Below the pieces are notes generated by a model that worked only from the letters and a program-made list of their open reading frames with translations, was not told where the DNA came from and did no database searches. This document shows positions 17,345-26,687 of a DNA stretch of 64,000 nucleotides, piece by piece. The stretch is from assembly GCA_964433755.1 (NCBI GenBank), contig CAYSSR010000004.1, positions 124,001 to 188,000 of the forward strand, given 5' to 3'. Both the position numbers and the translations under genes were made by a program. The stretch comes from JAUVXJ01 sp964433755. Lineage in GTDB: Bacteria; Chloroflexota; Anaerolineae; UBA7937; B3-Chlor. The number at the start of each line of letters is the position of its first letter. Position 1 is the first letter of the stretch.

Positions 17345-18244
17345 ATGGCGAAACCTCAGATCTCGTTGAAGGGCGTATTCCCGCCCATCCCCACGGCATT
17401 CGACGATCAGGGAAGGGTCGACCACCAAGCCCTGCGCGAGAACCTCGACCGCTGGAACCGGTACGATCTCGCGGGATACGTGGTCTTGGGCTCCAATGGG
17501 GAGGCAGTCTACCTCACCGAGGAGGAGAAGATACGCGTGTGGGAGACCGCCCGAGACGCTGTGCCGTCGAGCAAGCTTCTGATCGCGGGCACAGGCTGCG
17601 AATCCACCCAGGAGACCATCGCCCTCACCCAGACCGCAGCCGCGGCTGGTGCTGATGCGGCCCTCGTCGTCACCCCGCACTACTACTCTGGCAGGATGAC
17701 CCCGTCTGGTCTGGTTCGCCACTATGCAGAGGTGGCCGCAGCCTCGCCCGTTCCTGTGATGATCTACAACGTCCCCAAGTTCACCCACGTTGACCTCGAT
17801 GCTGCCACCATCGCTCAGGCCTCCCATCACCCCAACATCGTTGGCGTCAAGGACAGCAGCGGCAACGTAGCCAAGCTCTCCGACGTCGTCCGTCTCACCG
17901 AGCCTGGGTTCCAGGTGCTCGCAGGCACCGGCGGTGTCTTCTTTGCAGGGCTGAGCATGGGTGCAGTGGGCGGAATCCTGGCGCTCGCCAACGTGGCACC
18001 CCGGGAATCGATCGACATCCAACGGCTCCACGATGCCGGGCACTGGGACGAGGCAGCCGAGCTCCAAAGGCAGATGCTCCCCGTCAACGCGGCAGTCACC
18101 ACCGTCTACGGTATCGCCGGCCTCAAGGCTGCCCTCGACATGCTCGGCTACTATGGTGGCCCCGTTCGATCGCCGCTGCTGGACCTCGACCAGCGGAGCA
18201 AGAGCGCTGTGCGCCAGACGATGCTCGAGGCTGGTCTGCTTTGA
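17345..18244 (+). CDS. DapA-superfamily aldolase, probably 4-hydroxy-2-oxoglutarate aldolase
   Basis: A 299-residue TIM-barrel class I aldolase. The Schiff-base lysine is Lys169 in GVKDSSGN; Tyr141 is in YNVP and the oxoacid loop is GSNGE (49-53). Blocks such as GTGCESTQ, GADAALVVTPHYYSGRM, FQVLAGTGG, GAVGGILALANV and GYYGGPVRSPL match my memory of mammalian HOGA1 far better than of DapA. HOGA cleaves 4-hydroxy-2-oxoglutarate to pyruvate and glyoxylate. Its neighbours, an AGT-type transaminase and a glycolate-type oxidase, also handle glyoxylate. Dihydrodipicolinate synthase or a sugar-acid aldolase remain possible. It starts 24 bases after the oxidase. The 231 bases that follow hold no clear terminator. 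Confidence 0.85.
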   Translation: MAKPQISLKGVFPPIPTAFDDQGRVDHQALRENLDRWNRYDLAGYVVLGSNGEAVYLTEEEKIRVWETARDAVPSSKLLIAGTGCESTQETIALTQTAAAAGADAALVVTPHYYSGRMTPSGLVRHYAEVAAASPVPVMIYNVPKFTHVDLDAATIAQASHHPNIVGVKDSSGNVAKLSDVVRLTEPGFQVLAGTGGVFFAGLSMGAVGGILALANVAPRESIDIQRLHDAGHWDEAAELQRQMLPVNAAVTTVYGIAGLKAALDMLGYYGGPVRSPLLDLDQRSKSAVRQTMLEAGLL

Positions 18245-18475
18245 CCTACCATCTACCACCCGATCGTGGGCTTCCTCCCCGGCAATCTCCGACCCACCGC
18301 GCACGGCTCTGGTAGACAACGCAAACAAACACGGTCTCGATCCCTCCCACCTTGTGCCACCTTCCAGAGAGACTCATCATCTGTCCAGTTTTGCTAGATG
18401 TGATACAATCTCTCCGAGAAGCCGTCATACTGCTGTGCACCGCTCAGGATCGGTCGAAAGACGGAGGCCCCTGCT

Positions 18476-21253
18476 ATGAGAGACCAGCAGAAGACCAAGG
18501 CTCAGTTGATCCAGGAGTTGGCGGACTTGCGGCAAGAGCTTGCTTCACTGAAGTCTTTGGAGGCAGCTCTCAGGGAGCAACGAAGGCAGTTGCTCAACGC
18601 TCTCGACACTATCCCTGCACTCGTCTACCTCCAAGCCCCAGACTACTCTATTCCATTCGCCAACAGTTCGTTTTGCGCCACCTTCGGCGACACCGAAGGA
18701 AAACCCTGCTACACGATCCTGCACGGGAGAGCGGAACCCTGTGACGACTGTGCGACTTTCACGGTCTTTGATACCGGCGAACCCCTCACCTCGGAATGGA
18801 TAGACCCTTCCGAAGGTCGCGTATACCGAGTCTTCGAACACCCCTTCGCGGACGATGACGGCTCCCCCTTGGTGCTGGAGCTGGCCATCGACGTAACGCC
18901 GCTCAAACGGACTGAGGAGGCACTGAGGGCGGCCGAGGAGCAAAAGGCGGTCATCCTCGACAGCATGTCCGAGTTCGTAGCCTACCAAGACCTCGACATG
19001 GCAGTCAAGTGGGCCAACAGAGCTGCGGCCGAATCTGTCGGTTTGTCCATGGACGAGCTCGTGGGAGGCCGCTGCTATGAGCTATGGCATGGGCGCAGCC
19101 AGCCATGCGAAGGATGCCCAGTCGTCGAGGCGCGTGAGACCGGACGCCCTCAGGAGAGGGAGATCGCGGTCGACGGCGGCCGGGTGTGGTTCATTCGGGG
19201 CTATCCCGTCAAAGCCCCGGGTGGCGAAGTCGTGGGCGTGGTTGAGGTAGCCGAGGACGTTACCGAGCGAATGCGTATCGAGCGGGAGTTGCGACAGAGC
19301 GAACGGCGGTATCGCGGATGCTTCGAGGACTCTCCCGTTGCTCTCTGGGAGGAAGACTTCACGGACGTCAAGGCCTACATCGAGAAGCTGCTCGACGCAG
19401 GAGTGCAGGACTTGGCAGCGTACTTCGACGCGCATCCCGAGCAAGTACGTGAATGCGCCAACCTAGTGAAGCTCGTCCATGTCAACCAGGCAGCGATGGA
19501 ACTGTACGGAGGACAGACCGCGGAGGACTTCCAGGAAGGACTCCCCTTGATCTTCGATGAAGAGTCGTATGCCGTATTCAAGGAGGAGTTGGCAACCATC
19601 GTGGAAGGAAGAACGCGGTTCGACGCGGAGACGACCGCTCGCACGCTCAGCGGAGAGAAGCGCCACCTCATGCTTAGGTGGTCCGTGATCCGCGGCCACG
19701 AGGATACCCTGTCTCGTGTCCTCGTCTCAGACATTGATATCACCGAACGGAAGCGGGCGGAGGAGGCGCTGCGAGAAAGCGAGGCGAGGTTCAGGGAGTT
19801 CTTTGAGAACCAGCCGGCCTACTGCTACATGGTGTCGCTGGAAGGGATACTGCTCGACGTGAACCGTGCTGTCCTTGAAGGGCTCGGTTACGAGAAAGAA
19901 GAACTAGTTGGGAAACCCCTAGAGGTAATCTACGCCCCTGAGTCGAGGTCCACTGTGGAGAGACTCTTCCAGAGATGGAAGGAAACTGGAAGACTCAAGG
20001 ATGAGGAGACCACCATCGTCACCAAAGACGGGACGCGACGCACCGTCGTCCTGAGTGCCAACGCGGTGGCAGACAGTGAAGGGAGAGTAGTGTCCTCCGT
20101 ATCTGTTCAGCAGGACATCACCGAACGTAAGCAAGCCGAAAATGCCCTCCAACGCCTGATCCAGTTCAATGAGAGTGTGGTCCAGAACATGGGCGAAGGG
20201 GTCATCGTGCTTAACGAGCAGGGCAACATCACCTTCACCAACCCCAGCGCCGACAGTCTCCTGGCGTACGAAGCAGAAGAACTGATAGGTCAACACTGGA
20301 CTCGTATCGTGCCGTCGCATCTTCAGGCGGAAGTCGAAGGCACCCTCCAAGAGACCCACCGCTTCGAGCTCGAAGTTCTTCGCCAGGACAAGGAAAGAAT
20401 CCCCGTTCTGGTCAGCAGCAGCCCTCGTCTGGATAAGGGCGTTTCGGTAGGCAGTCTCTGGGTGTTCACTGATATAGCCGACCGCAAGCGCAGTGAGAAG
20501 GCCTTGAAGGAGTACTCGGAGCGTCTGGAGGAGATGGTCGAAGAGCGAACCCAAGAACTCCGCAAAGCCGAAGAGGAGCTAGTGCTCAAGGAGAGATTGG
20601 CGATCCTGGGCCAATTGGCCGGTGGAGTGAGCCACGAACTTCGCAACCCTCTCGCCACCATAAACAACGCTGTGTACTACCTTCAGATGACTCTCGAGAG
20701 CGCCGATGACAAGACCCAGGAGTATCTACGCGTTATAGCCAGCCAGGCACAAGCCGCCGGCAAGATCGTCACAGACCTCCTGGACTTCTCTCGCGAGACG
20801 CCTGCTGACAGACAGCGCACAGCCATCCGTGAACTCGTGTCACAGTTGTGGGAGAAATGCCCCCCGCCCAACACTGTGGAGACGACTACTCTTGTGCCGG
20901 ATAACCTGCCTCCTGCCTTCGTCGATCCCCAGCAGATCGGGCAGGTACTGGAGAACCTGGTTACGAATGCCTATCAGGCCATGCCCGATGGCGGAAGTCT
21001 GACCATTCGAGCCGAGATCAAGGCAGCGAGACTGCATCTCTCCATCACCGATACGGGGGTCGGCATCCCCGAGGGGCACATGGACAAGCTGTTCGAGCCG
21101 CTTTTCACTACGAAGGCGCGCGGCATCGGGCTGGGTCTCGCTGTGTCCAAGACCCTCCTGGACGCCAACGGGGGCAGCATCGAGGTGGAGAGCGAAGAGG
21201 GCAAGGGCAGTACCTTCACGGTGATCCTGCCCTGTGCGGAGGCGGCGGATTGA
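18476..21253 (+). CDS. Soluble sensor histidine kinase with five PAS domains
   Basis: A 925-residue cytosolic kinase. An N-terminal coiled coil (8-38) is followed by PAS1 (40-145), PAS2 (155-270), PAS3 (275-425, with a long insert), PAS4 (430-552), PAS5 (558-672), a coiled coil, HisKA with His720 in GVSHELRNPL and HATPase to the C-terminus (DTGVGIP, GIGLGLAV). PAS1 and PAS2 each hold an identical C-x4-H-x5-C-x2-C quartet (C78/H83/C89/C92 and C200/H205/C211/C214), suggesting a metal, cluster or thiol redox sensor. It is the first gene of the signalling run. A TACAAT at about 18404 may be its -10 box but lacks a good -35. No receiver is attached. Confidence 0.92.
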   Translation: MRDQQKTKAQLIQELADLRQELASLKSLEAALREQRRQLLNALDTIPALVYLQAPDYSIPFANSSFCATFGDTEGKPCYTILHGRAEPCDDCATFTVFDTGEPLTSEWIDPSEGRVYRVFEHPFADDDGSPLVLELAIDVTPLKRTEEALRAAEEQKAVILDSMSEFVAYQDLDMAVKWANRAAAESVGLSMDELVGGRCYELWHGRSQPCEGCPVVEARETGRPQEREIAVDGGRVWFIRGYPVKAPGGEVVGVVEVAEDVTERMRIERELRQSERRYRGCFEDSPVALWEEDFTDVKAYIEKLLDAGVQDLAAYFDAHPEQVRECANLVKLVHVNQAAMELYGGQTAEDFQEGLPLIFDEESYAVFKEELATIVEGRTRFDAETTARTLSGEKRHLMLRWSVIRGHEDTLSRVLVSDIDITERKRAEEALRESEARFREFFENQPAYCYMVSLEGILLDVNRAVLEGLGYEKEELVGKPLEVIYAPESRSTVERLFQRWKETGRLKDEETTIVTKDGTRRTVVLSANAVADSEGRVVSSVSVQQDITERKQAENALQRLIQFNESVVQNMGEGVIVLNEQGNITFTNPSADSLLAYEAEELIGQHWTRIVPSHLQAEVEGTLQETHRFELEVLRQDKERIPVLVSSSPRLDKGVSVGSLWVFTDIADRKRSEKALKEYSERLEEMVEERTQELRKAEEELVLKERLAILGQLAGGVSHELRNPLATINNAVYYLQMTLESADDKTQEYLRVIASQAQAAGKIVTDLLDFSRETPADRQRTAIRELVSQLWEKCPPPNTVETTTLVPDNLPPAFVDPQQIGQVLENLVTNAYQAMPDGGSLTIRAEIKAARLHLSITDTGVGIPEGHMDKLFEPLFTTKARGIGLGLAVSKTLLDANGGSIEVESEEGKGSTFTVILPCAEAAD

Positions 21254-21500
21254 ATCTTGCTTGGAGCCAGAACTTGACTGTAGAGAGTGTCACTCTGATG
21301 GAGTCCTTGCACCGCTAACCACCAGAGACAGGCCGGAAACGCCCAGGCAGATGTGGCCGCCCCCACCGGCGCGTGATCGGATCTGTTCGCAGGCACGCAA
21401 TCCTGGAACTCAGCGAGGGATGGTCCCTCCCAGGTGCAGAGCCCTTTACCCGACATCTCAAGAAGACCACACCTCGCGGCAGTGTGAGGGGGAGAGAATC

Positions 21501-24500
21501 ATGGACCACGAACTACGGATTCTGATCGTGGATGATGATGCCCGCTTCGCCAAGACGCTCTCGGACATACTGAGCGCCGAGGGTCTTGAACCCATCGTCG
21601 AGGCGGACGGCAAGCGAGCCGTTGAGAGGTCCGCGGAAGGCACACCGATGGTGGCCGTCATCGACCTGGTTCTCCGAGATAGCTCCGGCCTGGAAGTCAT
21701 GGAAGGTATCAGGGAACTGTCACCCGACACGCAGTGCATAGTGCTCACGGGCCACGCCTCCCAGCAGTCGGCCATCGAAGCCACCAATCTAGGGGCCTAC
21801 AGCTACCTCCTGAAGCCCGTCGACATCGACCAACTGCTACTGACCATTCGCAGAGCAGCCGAGAAGGCGGAGGCGGAACGGGCGCTAAGGGAATCAGAGG
21901 AGAAGTATAGGCTTGTCGTTCAGAATGCCGGCGAAGGGATCGCCTTGCTGGACCTTGAGGGCAACTTCCTCGAGGCCAACCCCAAGGCCCTCGAGATTAC
22001 CGGCCTTCGACGAGAAGAGGTGGTGGGCCGCAGTCTCGCAGAGGTGCTTCCCCGCCTCGGTCTCCAACAGCCCGAGCTCGAGCGCCGCATCCGATCGCGG
22101 ATGAGGGGCGGGACTCTCAGCAGCATGGAGCTCACCATCACCAATGCTAGCGGACAACGGACTGACATGCTGGCGCGTACGTCACTGGTCAAGAAAGAGG
22201 GACAGCTCTCCGGTCTCTCCGTCATCCTCGAGGACATCACCGAGCAGAAGCGCGCGGAGCAGGAGCTTCGCCAGCTGAAGGACCTCAACGAGAGCATCGT
22301 CCAGAACATGGCCGAAGGAGTCGCCGTCATGGATGCGCAAGGAAACGTCACCTTTGCCAATCCAGCCCTCGGGGCCATGTGGGGTTGTCACCCTGAGGAG
22401 TTGACGGGAAAGCACTGGACGGAAATCGTCCCTTCGGACCAACACTCCGTCATTATTGCCGCGGACGAACGGCGAATGAGCGGCCAGAGCGACAGGTACG
22501 AGGTGCGGCAGGTCCGTGCAGACGGCACGCGGTTCCGGACCCTGGTCAGTGGCACGCCCCGGTTCGAGGAAGGCAAGTTCATGGGCACCATGGCGGTCTT
22601 CACCGAAATCACACAACTGGCCGAGGCTCACGAAAAGATATCCAAGCTCAGCCAATTCCAGCAGAGCATCATAGACAATGCGAACGTCTGGCTCGACGTT
22701 CTCGACGAGAACAACAACGTCGTCATCTGGAACAAAGCCGCTGAGGAGATCAGCGGGTATTCCCGTGCCGAGGTCGTGGGGCACGACAGAATATGGCGGT
22801 GGCTCTACCCCGACCAGGAATACCGCGAAAAGATCTCTGCAACGTCGACCGCCATCATCGAACAGAGTGAAGTGGTAGAGGGTCTTGAGACTACGATCAG
22901 GCGAAAGGACGGCGAGGCCCGGACCATATCCTGGCACTCCAGGAACCTCCTCGACACGGAGGGCCGCCCCATCGGTTCCATCGCCCTTGGGAGGGACGTC
23001 ACCGAGCATAGACGAGCACAGGAGGCGCTACGGGAAAGCGAGGAAAAGTACCGCAATCTGGTCGAGATGGCAAGCGATGGCATCGCCATCATCCAGCGGT
23101 CGCAACTGAGGTACGTGAATCGTGCTCTCACCGACATGACCGGCTACGACGCTGAGGAACTGATCGACAGGCCCTTCGCTGATTACATCTGGTCTGACGA
23201 CCTGCCTACAGCGAGGGTCCGCCACCAGGCGCGCCTGGATGGCCGGGAGCCCTCGGCCGCCTACTACGAATCGGGTCTGATCCATCAAGACGGTCACCGA
23301 ATCCCTGTCGAGCTCAGCGCTGGCGTGATCACCTATCAAGGAGAGCGTGCCGATCTGGTCATTATGCGCGACATCACCGAGCGTAAGCGGGCCGAAGCCG
23401 AAATCGAGCGGCGAGCGGAGGAGCAGCGGTGCAGGCTTGCGGAGATGACCGCTCTGTACGACACCTCCCTCGAGATGGTTGGACAACTGGAGTTGCCAGT
23501 ATTGCTGCAGTCACTCCTTCGGAGAGCGCTAGGTTTGTTGAACACACAGGCAGGCGCCGTCTGGCTCTATCGTTCCCAGGAGCAAGAGTTGGAGTTGGTC
23601 TCCGACTGCGGCTGGGAGGACAGCCAAGCCGGCATAAGGCTGAAGATCGGCGAGGGACTCGCCGGCACGGTACTTCAGACTGGAGAAGCCGGCGCCGTCG
23701 CCGACTACCGCAACTGGGAGGGCAGAGCACCAAGGCCTCACGGCCGCCACACGAGAGCGATCATGTCTGCTCCTCTGAAGTGGGGCGAGGAGATCATCGG
23801 CGTGATCAGTGTCTACGAAACAAAGAGTACCAGGGAATGGGACGATCACGAACTGCGCCTCCTGACCCTGCTCGCCAACCAAGCAGCGGCAGCCATTCAG
23901 AACGCACGCCTCTACGAGGAAAGCGTGAGAACAGCCGAGGAGTTGGCTGTTCTCTACGAAGTGTCATTGGAGATGGCAAGCCACCTTGACCTCCCGTCAC
24001 TCCTGGACACAGTGGTGCGAAGAGCGATCGACTTGCTAGGGGGTTTCTCCGGTGGTATGTACATGTACGATGCCCGTGGACGGGATCTGGAGCTAATCGC
24101 TGGCGTGTGGCCAGGCAAGGACCTGGAAGGAGTCAGACTGGGACTGGGAGAGGGTGTCTGTGGCAAGGTGATCGAGACAGGAGAGCCCTTGGTGATCACC
24201 GACTACGCCAACTGGGAAGGAAGACCGCCACAGTTTGACGTTGGACCAACGTTCAATGTGCTGGGCGTTCCCGTCAAGCGAGGCCAAAGGCTTCTTGGCG
24301 CCCTCTATGTGAACGACCACAGTGTCGACCGCAGGTTTGACGAGGTAGACATCCGCCTCGCCACCATGTTTGCCAACCAAGCCGCTGTGGCCATTGAGAA
24401 CGCCCGCCTCTTGAACGCCCTTCAGAAGCACCAGGATGACCTCCAGAGGCTCTCCGCCCAGCTCATGCACGCACAGGAGGAAGAGAGAAAGAGAATCTCC

Positions 24501-25100
24501 CAAGAGTTGCACGACGAACTGGGGCAGAGCCTGACCGCCATGGGTATCAATCTCGCGGCTATGCGGGCGCTCCTTCCCGAGGAGTTGAACCCTATGGCAC
24601 TGGACAGGTTGGAGGAGACTACCGATCTCGTCGACGAGACCCTGGATCGTGTGAGGGACCTCTCCCTGGAGTTGCGGCCTTCGATGCTCGACGATCTTGG
24701 TCTCGTGCCCACCGTGCGTTGGTACGTGGGCAGCTACGAGAGGAGAGCGGAGGTCCACGTCGTCCTCCGCATCAACAATCTCGATGAACGTCTGACCCCG
24801 GAGATGGAAACTCTGCTCTACCGAGTGGTTCAGGAAGCCCTCACCAACGTCGCGCGCCATGCTCAGGCCAGTACTGTCGACGTACAACTTGAACGGACTG
24901 GCAATGTGATCAACGTCCTCATCGAGGATGATGGGATCGGCTTCGACGACCATGAAGTGGGAGCTCGCGCCGCGCCTGAACGAGGCGCCGGGCTCCTGGG
25001 GATAAGAGAGCGGGTCGTTTCTCGAAATGGCACACTAGACATCGATTCAAAGCCCGGTCAGGGCACGCGTCTCACCATCCACATGCCGCTGACCGACTAG
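21501..25100 (+). CDS. REC-PAS4-GAF2 NarX-type hybrid histidine kinase
   Basis: A 1199-residue cytosolic protein. The N-terminal receiver (1-125) has D11-D13 and acceptor D55 (VIDLVLRD). Four PAS domains (about 135-250, 262-378, 385-510, 515-635) and two GAF domains (650-800, 810-975, both with the DYxNWEGR loop) follow. HisKA_3 has His1004 in ERKRISQELHDELGQSL, then a NarX-type HATPase with DDGIGFD. An N-terminal receiver on a kinase suggests it takes phosphate from another kinase before signalling on. The ATG at 21501, 5 bases after GAGGGGGAGAG, is far better than the upstream open frame, which overlaps the previous gene. HisKA_3 kinases pair with NarL-type regulators, and one follows directly. 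Confidence 0.92.
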   Translation: MDHELRILIVDDDARFAKTLSDILSAEGLEPIVEADGKRAVERSAEGTPMVAVIDLVLRDSSGLEVMEGIRELSPDTQCIVLTGHASQQSAIEATNLGAYSYLLKPVDIDQLLLTIRRAAEKAEAERALRESEEKYRLVVQNAGEGIALLDLEGNFLEANPKALEITGLRREEVVGRSLAEVLPRLGLQQPELERRIRSRMRGGTLSSMELTITNASGQRTDMLARTSLVKKEGQLSGLSVILEDITEQKRAEQELRQLKDLNESIVQNMAEGVAVMDAQGNVTFANPALGAMWGCHPEELTGKHWTEIVPSDQHSVIIAADERRMSGQSDRYEVRQVRADGTRFRTLVSGTPRFEEGKFMGTMAVFTEITQLAEAHEKISKLSQFQQSIIDNANVWLDVLDENNNVVIWNKAAEEISGYSRAEVVGHDRIWRWLYPDQEYREKISATSTAIIEQSEVVEGLETTIRRKDGEARTISWHSRNLLDTEGRPIGSIALGRDVTEHRRAQEALRESEEKYRNLVEMASDGIAIIQRSQLRYVNRALTDMTGYDAEELIDRPFADYIWSDDLPTARVRHQARLDGREPSAAYYESGLIHQDGHRIPVELSAGVITYQGERADLVIMRDITERKRAEAEIERRAEEQRCRLAEMTALYDTSLEMVGQLELPVLLQSLLRRALGLLNTQAGAVWLYRSQEQELELVSDCGWEDSQAGIRLKIGEGLAGTVLQTGEAGAVADYRNWEGRAPRPHGRHTRAIMSAPLKWGEEIIGVISVYETKSTREWDDHELRLLTLLANQAAAAIQNARLYEESVRTAEELAVLYEVSLEMASHLDLPSLLDTVVRRAIDLLGGFSGGMYMYDARGRDLELIAGVWPGKDLEGVRLGLGEGVCGKVIETGEPLVITDYANWEGRPPQFDVGPTFNVLGVPVKRGQRLLGALYVNDHSVDRRFDEVDIRLATMFANQAAVAIENARLLNALQKHQDDLQRLSAQLMHAQEEERKRISQELHDELGQSLTAMGINLAAMRALLPEELNPMALDRLEETTDLVDETLDRVRDLSLELRPSMLDDLGLVPTVRWYVGSYERRAEVHVVLRINNLDERLTPEMETLLYRVVQEALTNVARHAQASTVDVQLERTGNVINVLIEDDGIGFDDHEVGARAAPERGAGLLGIRERVVSRNGTLDIDSKPGQGTRLTIHMPLTD

Positions 25101-25232
25101 GATCAGGTGGCCGTACCGGCGGGCGGCCGCTGGAACTGACGGGCGAGTCGCGTACACCCGCCGAGTGCGGAGAGGAGCACCGAGGGATCTCGGGGCGATG
25201 CCCCCATAGTGGAGAATGCGGAGGAAGACATC

Positions 25233-25889
25233 GTGAGCGAGATACGAGTACTCCTCGCCGAGGATCACACCATAGTCCGCAAAGGGATTCGCTCCCTTCT
25301 GGATTCCGAAGTCACCATATCCATAGTGGGAGAAGCCGAGAACGGGAGGCAAGCCATAGAGCAAGTGGAACGTCTGCTCCCCGATGTGGTCGTCATGGAC
25401 ATCGGCATGCCCGAACTCAATGGTCTGGAGGCGACCAGGCAGATCAAGAAGCGCTTCCCCGATGTGCGAGTGCTGATCCTGACGGTTCACACCGGCGAGG
25501 AATACGTGCTCCAAATCCTGCGCGCTGGCGCCTCAGGCTATCTGGTCAAGCAGGCAGCACCAACCGATCTGGTTTCCGCCATCCAAGCCGCCTATCGAGG
25601 CGGAATCTTCTTGAGCCCCTCCATCTCGAGGAAAGTGGTCGATGAGTACGTAGAGCAGGCCAGCGCCACCGCAGAACTAGATAGCTATGAAAAACTCACT
25701 GACCGCGAGCGAGAGGTGCTGCAACTCATCGCTGAAGGCCACTCTACTCGACAGATCGCAGAGCAGCTGCACGTCAGCGTCAAGACGGTTGAGACCCATC
25801 GAGCACACCTCACCGGCAAACTCGAACTCCACAGTACGGCCGAACTGACTCAGTATGCCATCCGCAAGGGTGTGATCAGCCTCGACTAG
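25233..25889 (+). CDS. NarL/FixJ-family response regulator
   Basis: A 218-residue DNA-binding regulator. The receiver (1-122) has E10-D11, acceptor D56 in VVMDIGMPELNG and the Lys in YLVKQAAP. The LuxR-type helix-turn-helix (about 150-215) has LTDREREVLQLIAEGHSTRQIAEQ (first 20 residues typical) and the recognition helix VSVKTVETHR. It is the only protein of the 18-34 kb signalling run with a DNA-binding domain and is the natural partner of the HisKA_3 kinase just upstream. I chose the GTG at 25233, 6 bases after GGAGGAA; a GTG at 25209 would add eight residues. Confidence 0.94.
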   Translation: MSEIRVLLAEDHTIVRKGIRSLLDSEVTISIVGEAENGRQAIEQVERLLPDVVVMDIGMPELNGLEATRQIKKRFPDVRVLILTVHTGEEYVLQILRAGASGYLVKQAAPTDLVSAIQAAYRGGIFLSPSISRKVVDEYVEQASATAELDSYEKLTDREREVLQLIAEGHSTRQIAEQLHVSVKTVETHRAHLTGKLELHSTAELTQYAIRKGVISLD

Positions 25890-26166
25890 CCGCCCTCCGC
25901 ACCCACCACCCGGTCCTTCTCAGACACCGGCCGCTCGTCGTCCTGGCGTAACCGACTCACTGACGTCCGCCGTCCGACCCTGGCGCCTCAAGGGACCACA
26001 CGCTTGGTCGGCCCAGGAACGAGCACGTTGTGCAGCGCGCCACCATCGCCACCAGTCTCCAGCGAGTCCTGACACTGTGACAGTCATCGACCGCGCGCAA
26101 GACCCCACAACGCCACATGGGTGCCCGGGCAGATCCAACTCGGAATCGGGTCTTTTCCGCTGTCAA

Positions 26167-26183
26167 ATCGGGGATTCCCCGAT
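26167..26183. promoter_or_regulatory. Operator-like palindrome abutting a -35 box
   Basis: Perfect inverted repeat ATCGGGGA-T-TCCCCGAT whose last base is the first base of the TAGACA -35 hexamer. Position and symmetry suggest a dimeric regulator site. No regulator is identified; the NarL-type protein encoded just upstream is one candidate. Confidence 0.5.
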
Positions 26184-26211
26184 AGACAACCCTGCGGTCC
26201 TTCTGTATCAT
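26183..26211 (+). promoter_or_regulatory. Promoter of the receiver-kinase-receiver group
   Basis: TAGACA (26183-26188), 17-base spacer, TATCAT (26206-26211), each one mismatch from consensus. Transcription would start near 26218, about 50 bases before the receiver gene at 26268. The remainder of the 378-base gap after 25889 shows nothing else. Confidence 0.65.
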
Positions 26212-26267
26212 GAAGAAGGATTGTGAAGTGTGATAGACACCCGGCTTGGCCTCCAAAGCAAGTCCTT

Positions 26268-26687
26268 ATGAGAACCATGAAAGTCCTGATTGCAGACGAC
26301 GATGAGCGCTTTCGATGGCGTATAGGGCAGTTCCTGGCCACTGAGCCCTGCGTCGAGATCATCGGCGAGGCAGCCACTGGCCAGGAAGCCGTACGCTGCG
26401 CCCGGGAACTCAGACCTGACATCGTTCTGATGGATGTGAGAATGCCAGGAATGAACGGCGTCAGTGCCACGCGGTGCCTCAAAGAGGAGATGCCAGACCT
26501 CAAGGTGATCGTCCTCAGCGTCTACGACCTCGAGGAGTATAGAGACGCTGCTCTGGCCAGCGGTGCCAGTGCTTACGTAGTCAAGAAGTCCATGATCGAA
26601 GAGCTCATTCCTGCTATGAAATGCGCTACACAGACTCCGTCGCCATCGGTATCCCACGGGGCAGGATCTGGGGAGTCGCCCACATGA
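26268..26687 (+). CDS. Receiver-only response regulator (NarL-like receiver without HTH)
   Basis: A 139-residue protein, almost only a receiver domain: acidic residues D10-D12, acceptor D56 in IVLMDVRMPGMNG and Lys in YVVKKS. The receiver resembles NarL/FixJ types (SASAYVVKK), but the helix-turn-helix is missing and the protein ends in a short Ser/Pro/Gly tail. Its stop overlaps the start of the next kinase by ATGA, so the two are translationally coupled and likely partners. The output must be by protein contact or phosphotransfer. The start is the ATG at 26268; a second ATG three codons later is equally possible. Confidence 0.88.
   Translation: MRTMKVLIADDDERFRWRIGQFLATEPCVEIIGEAATGQEAVRCARELRPDIVLMDVRMPGMNGVSATRCLKEEMPDLKVIVLSVYDLEEYRDAALASGASAYVVKKSMIEELIPAMKCATQTPSPSVSHGAGSGESPT

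Noticed and set aside
17165..18328. A 387-codon open frame antisense to the aldolase and GlcD genes
   Set aside because: Overlaps two well-supported genes completely and has no protein-like motifs.
18384..18409. TACAAT as the -10 box of the 925-residue kinase gene
   Set aside because: No acceptable -35 hexamer at 16-19 bases; too weak to list as a promoter.
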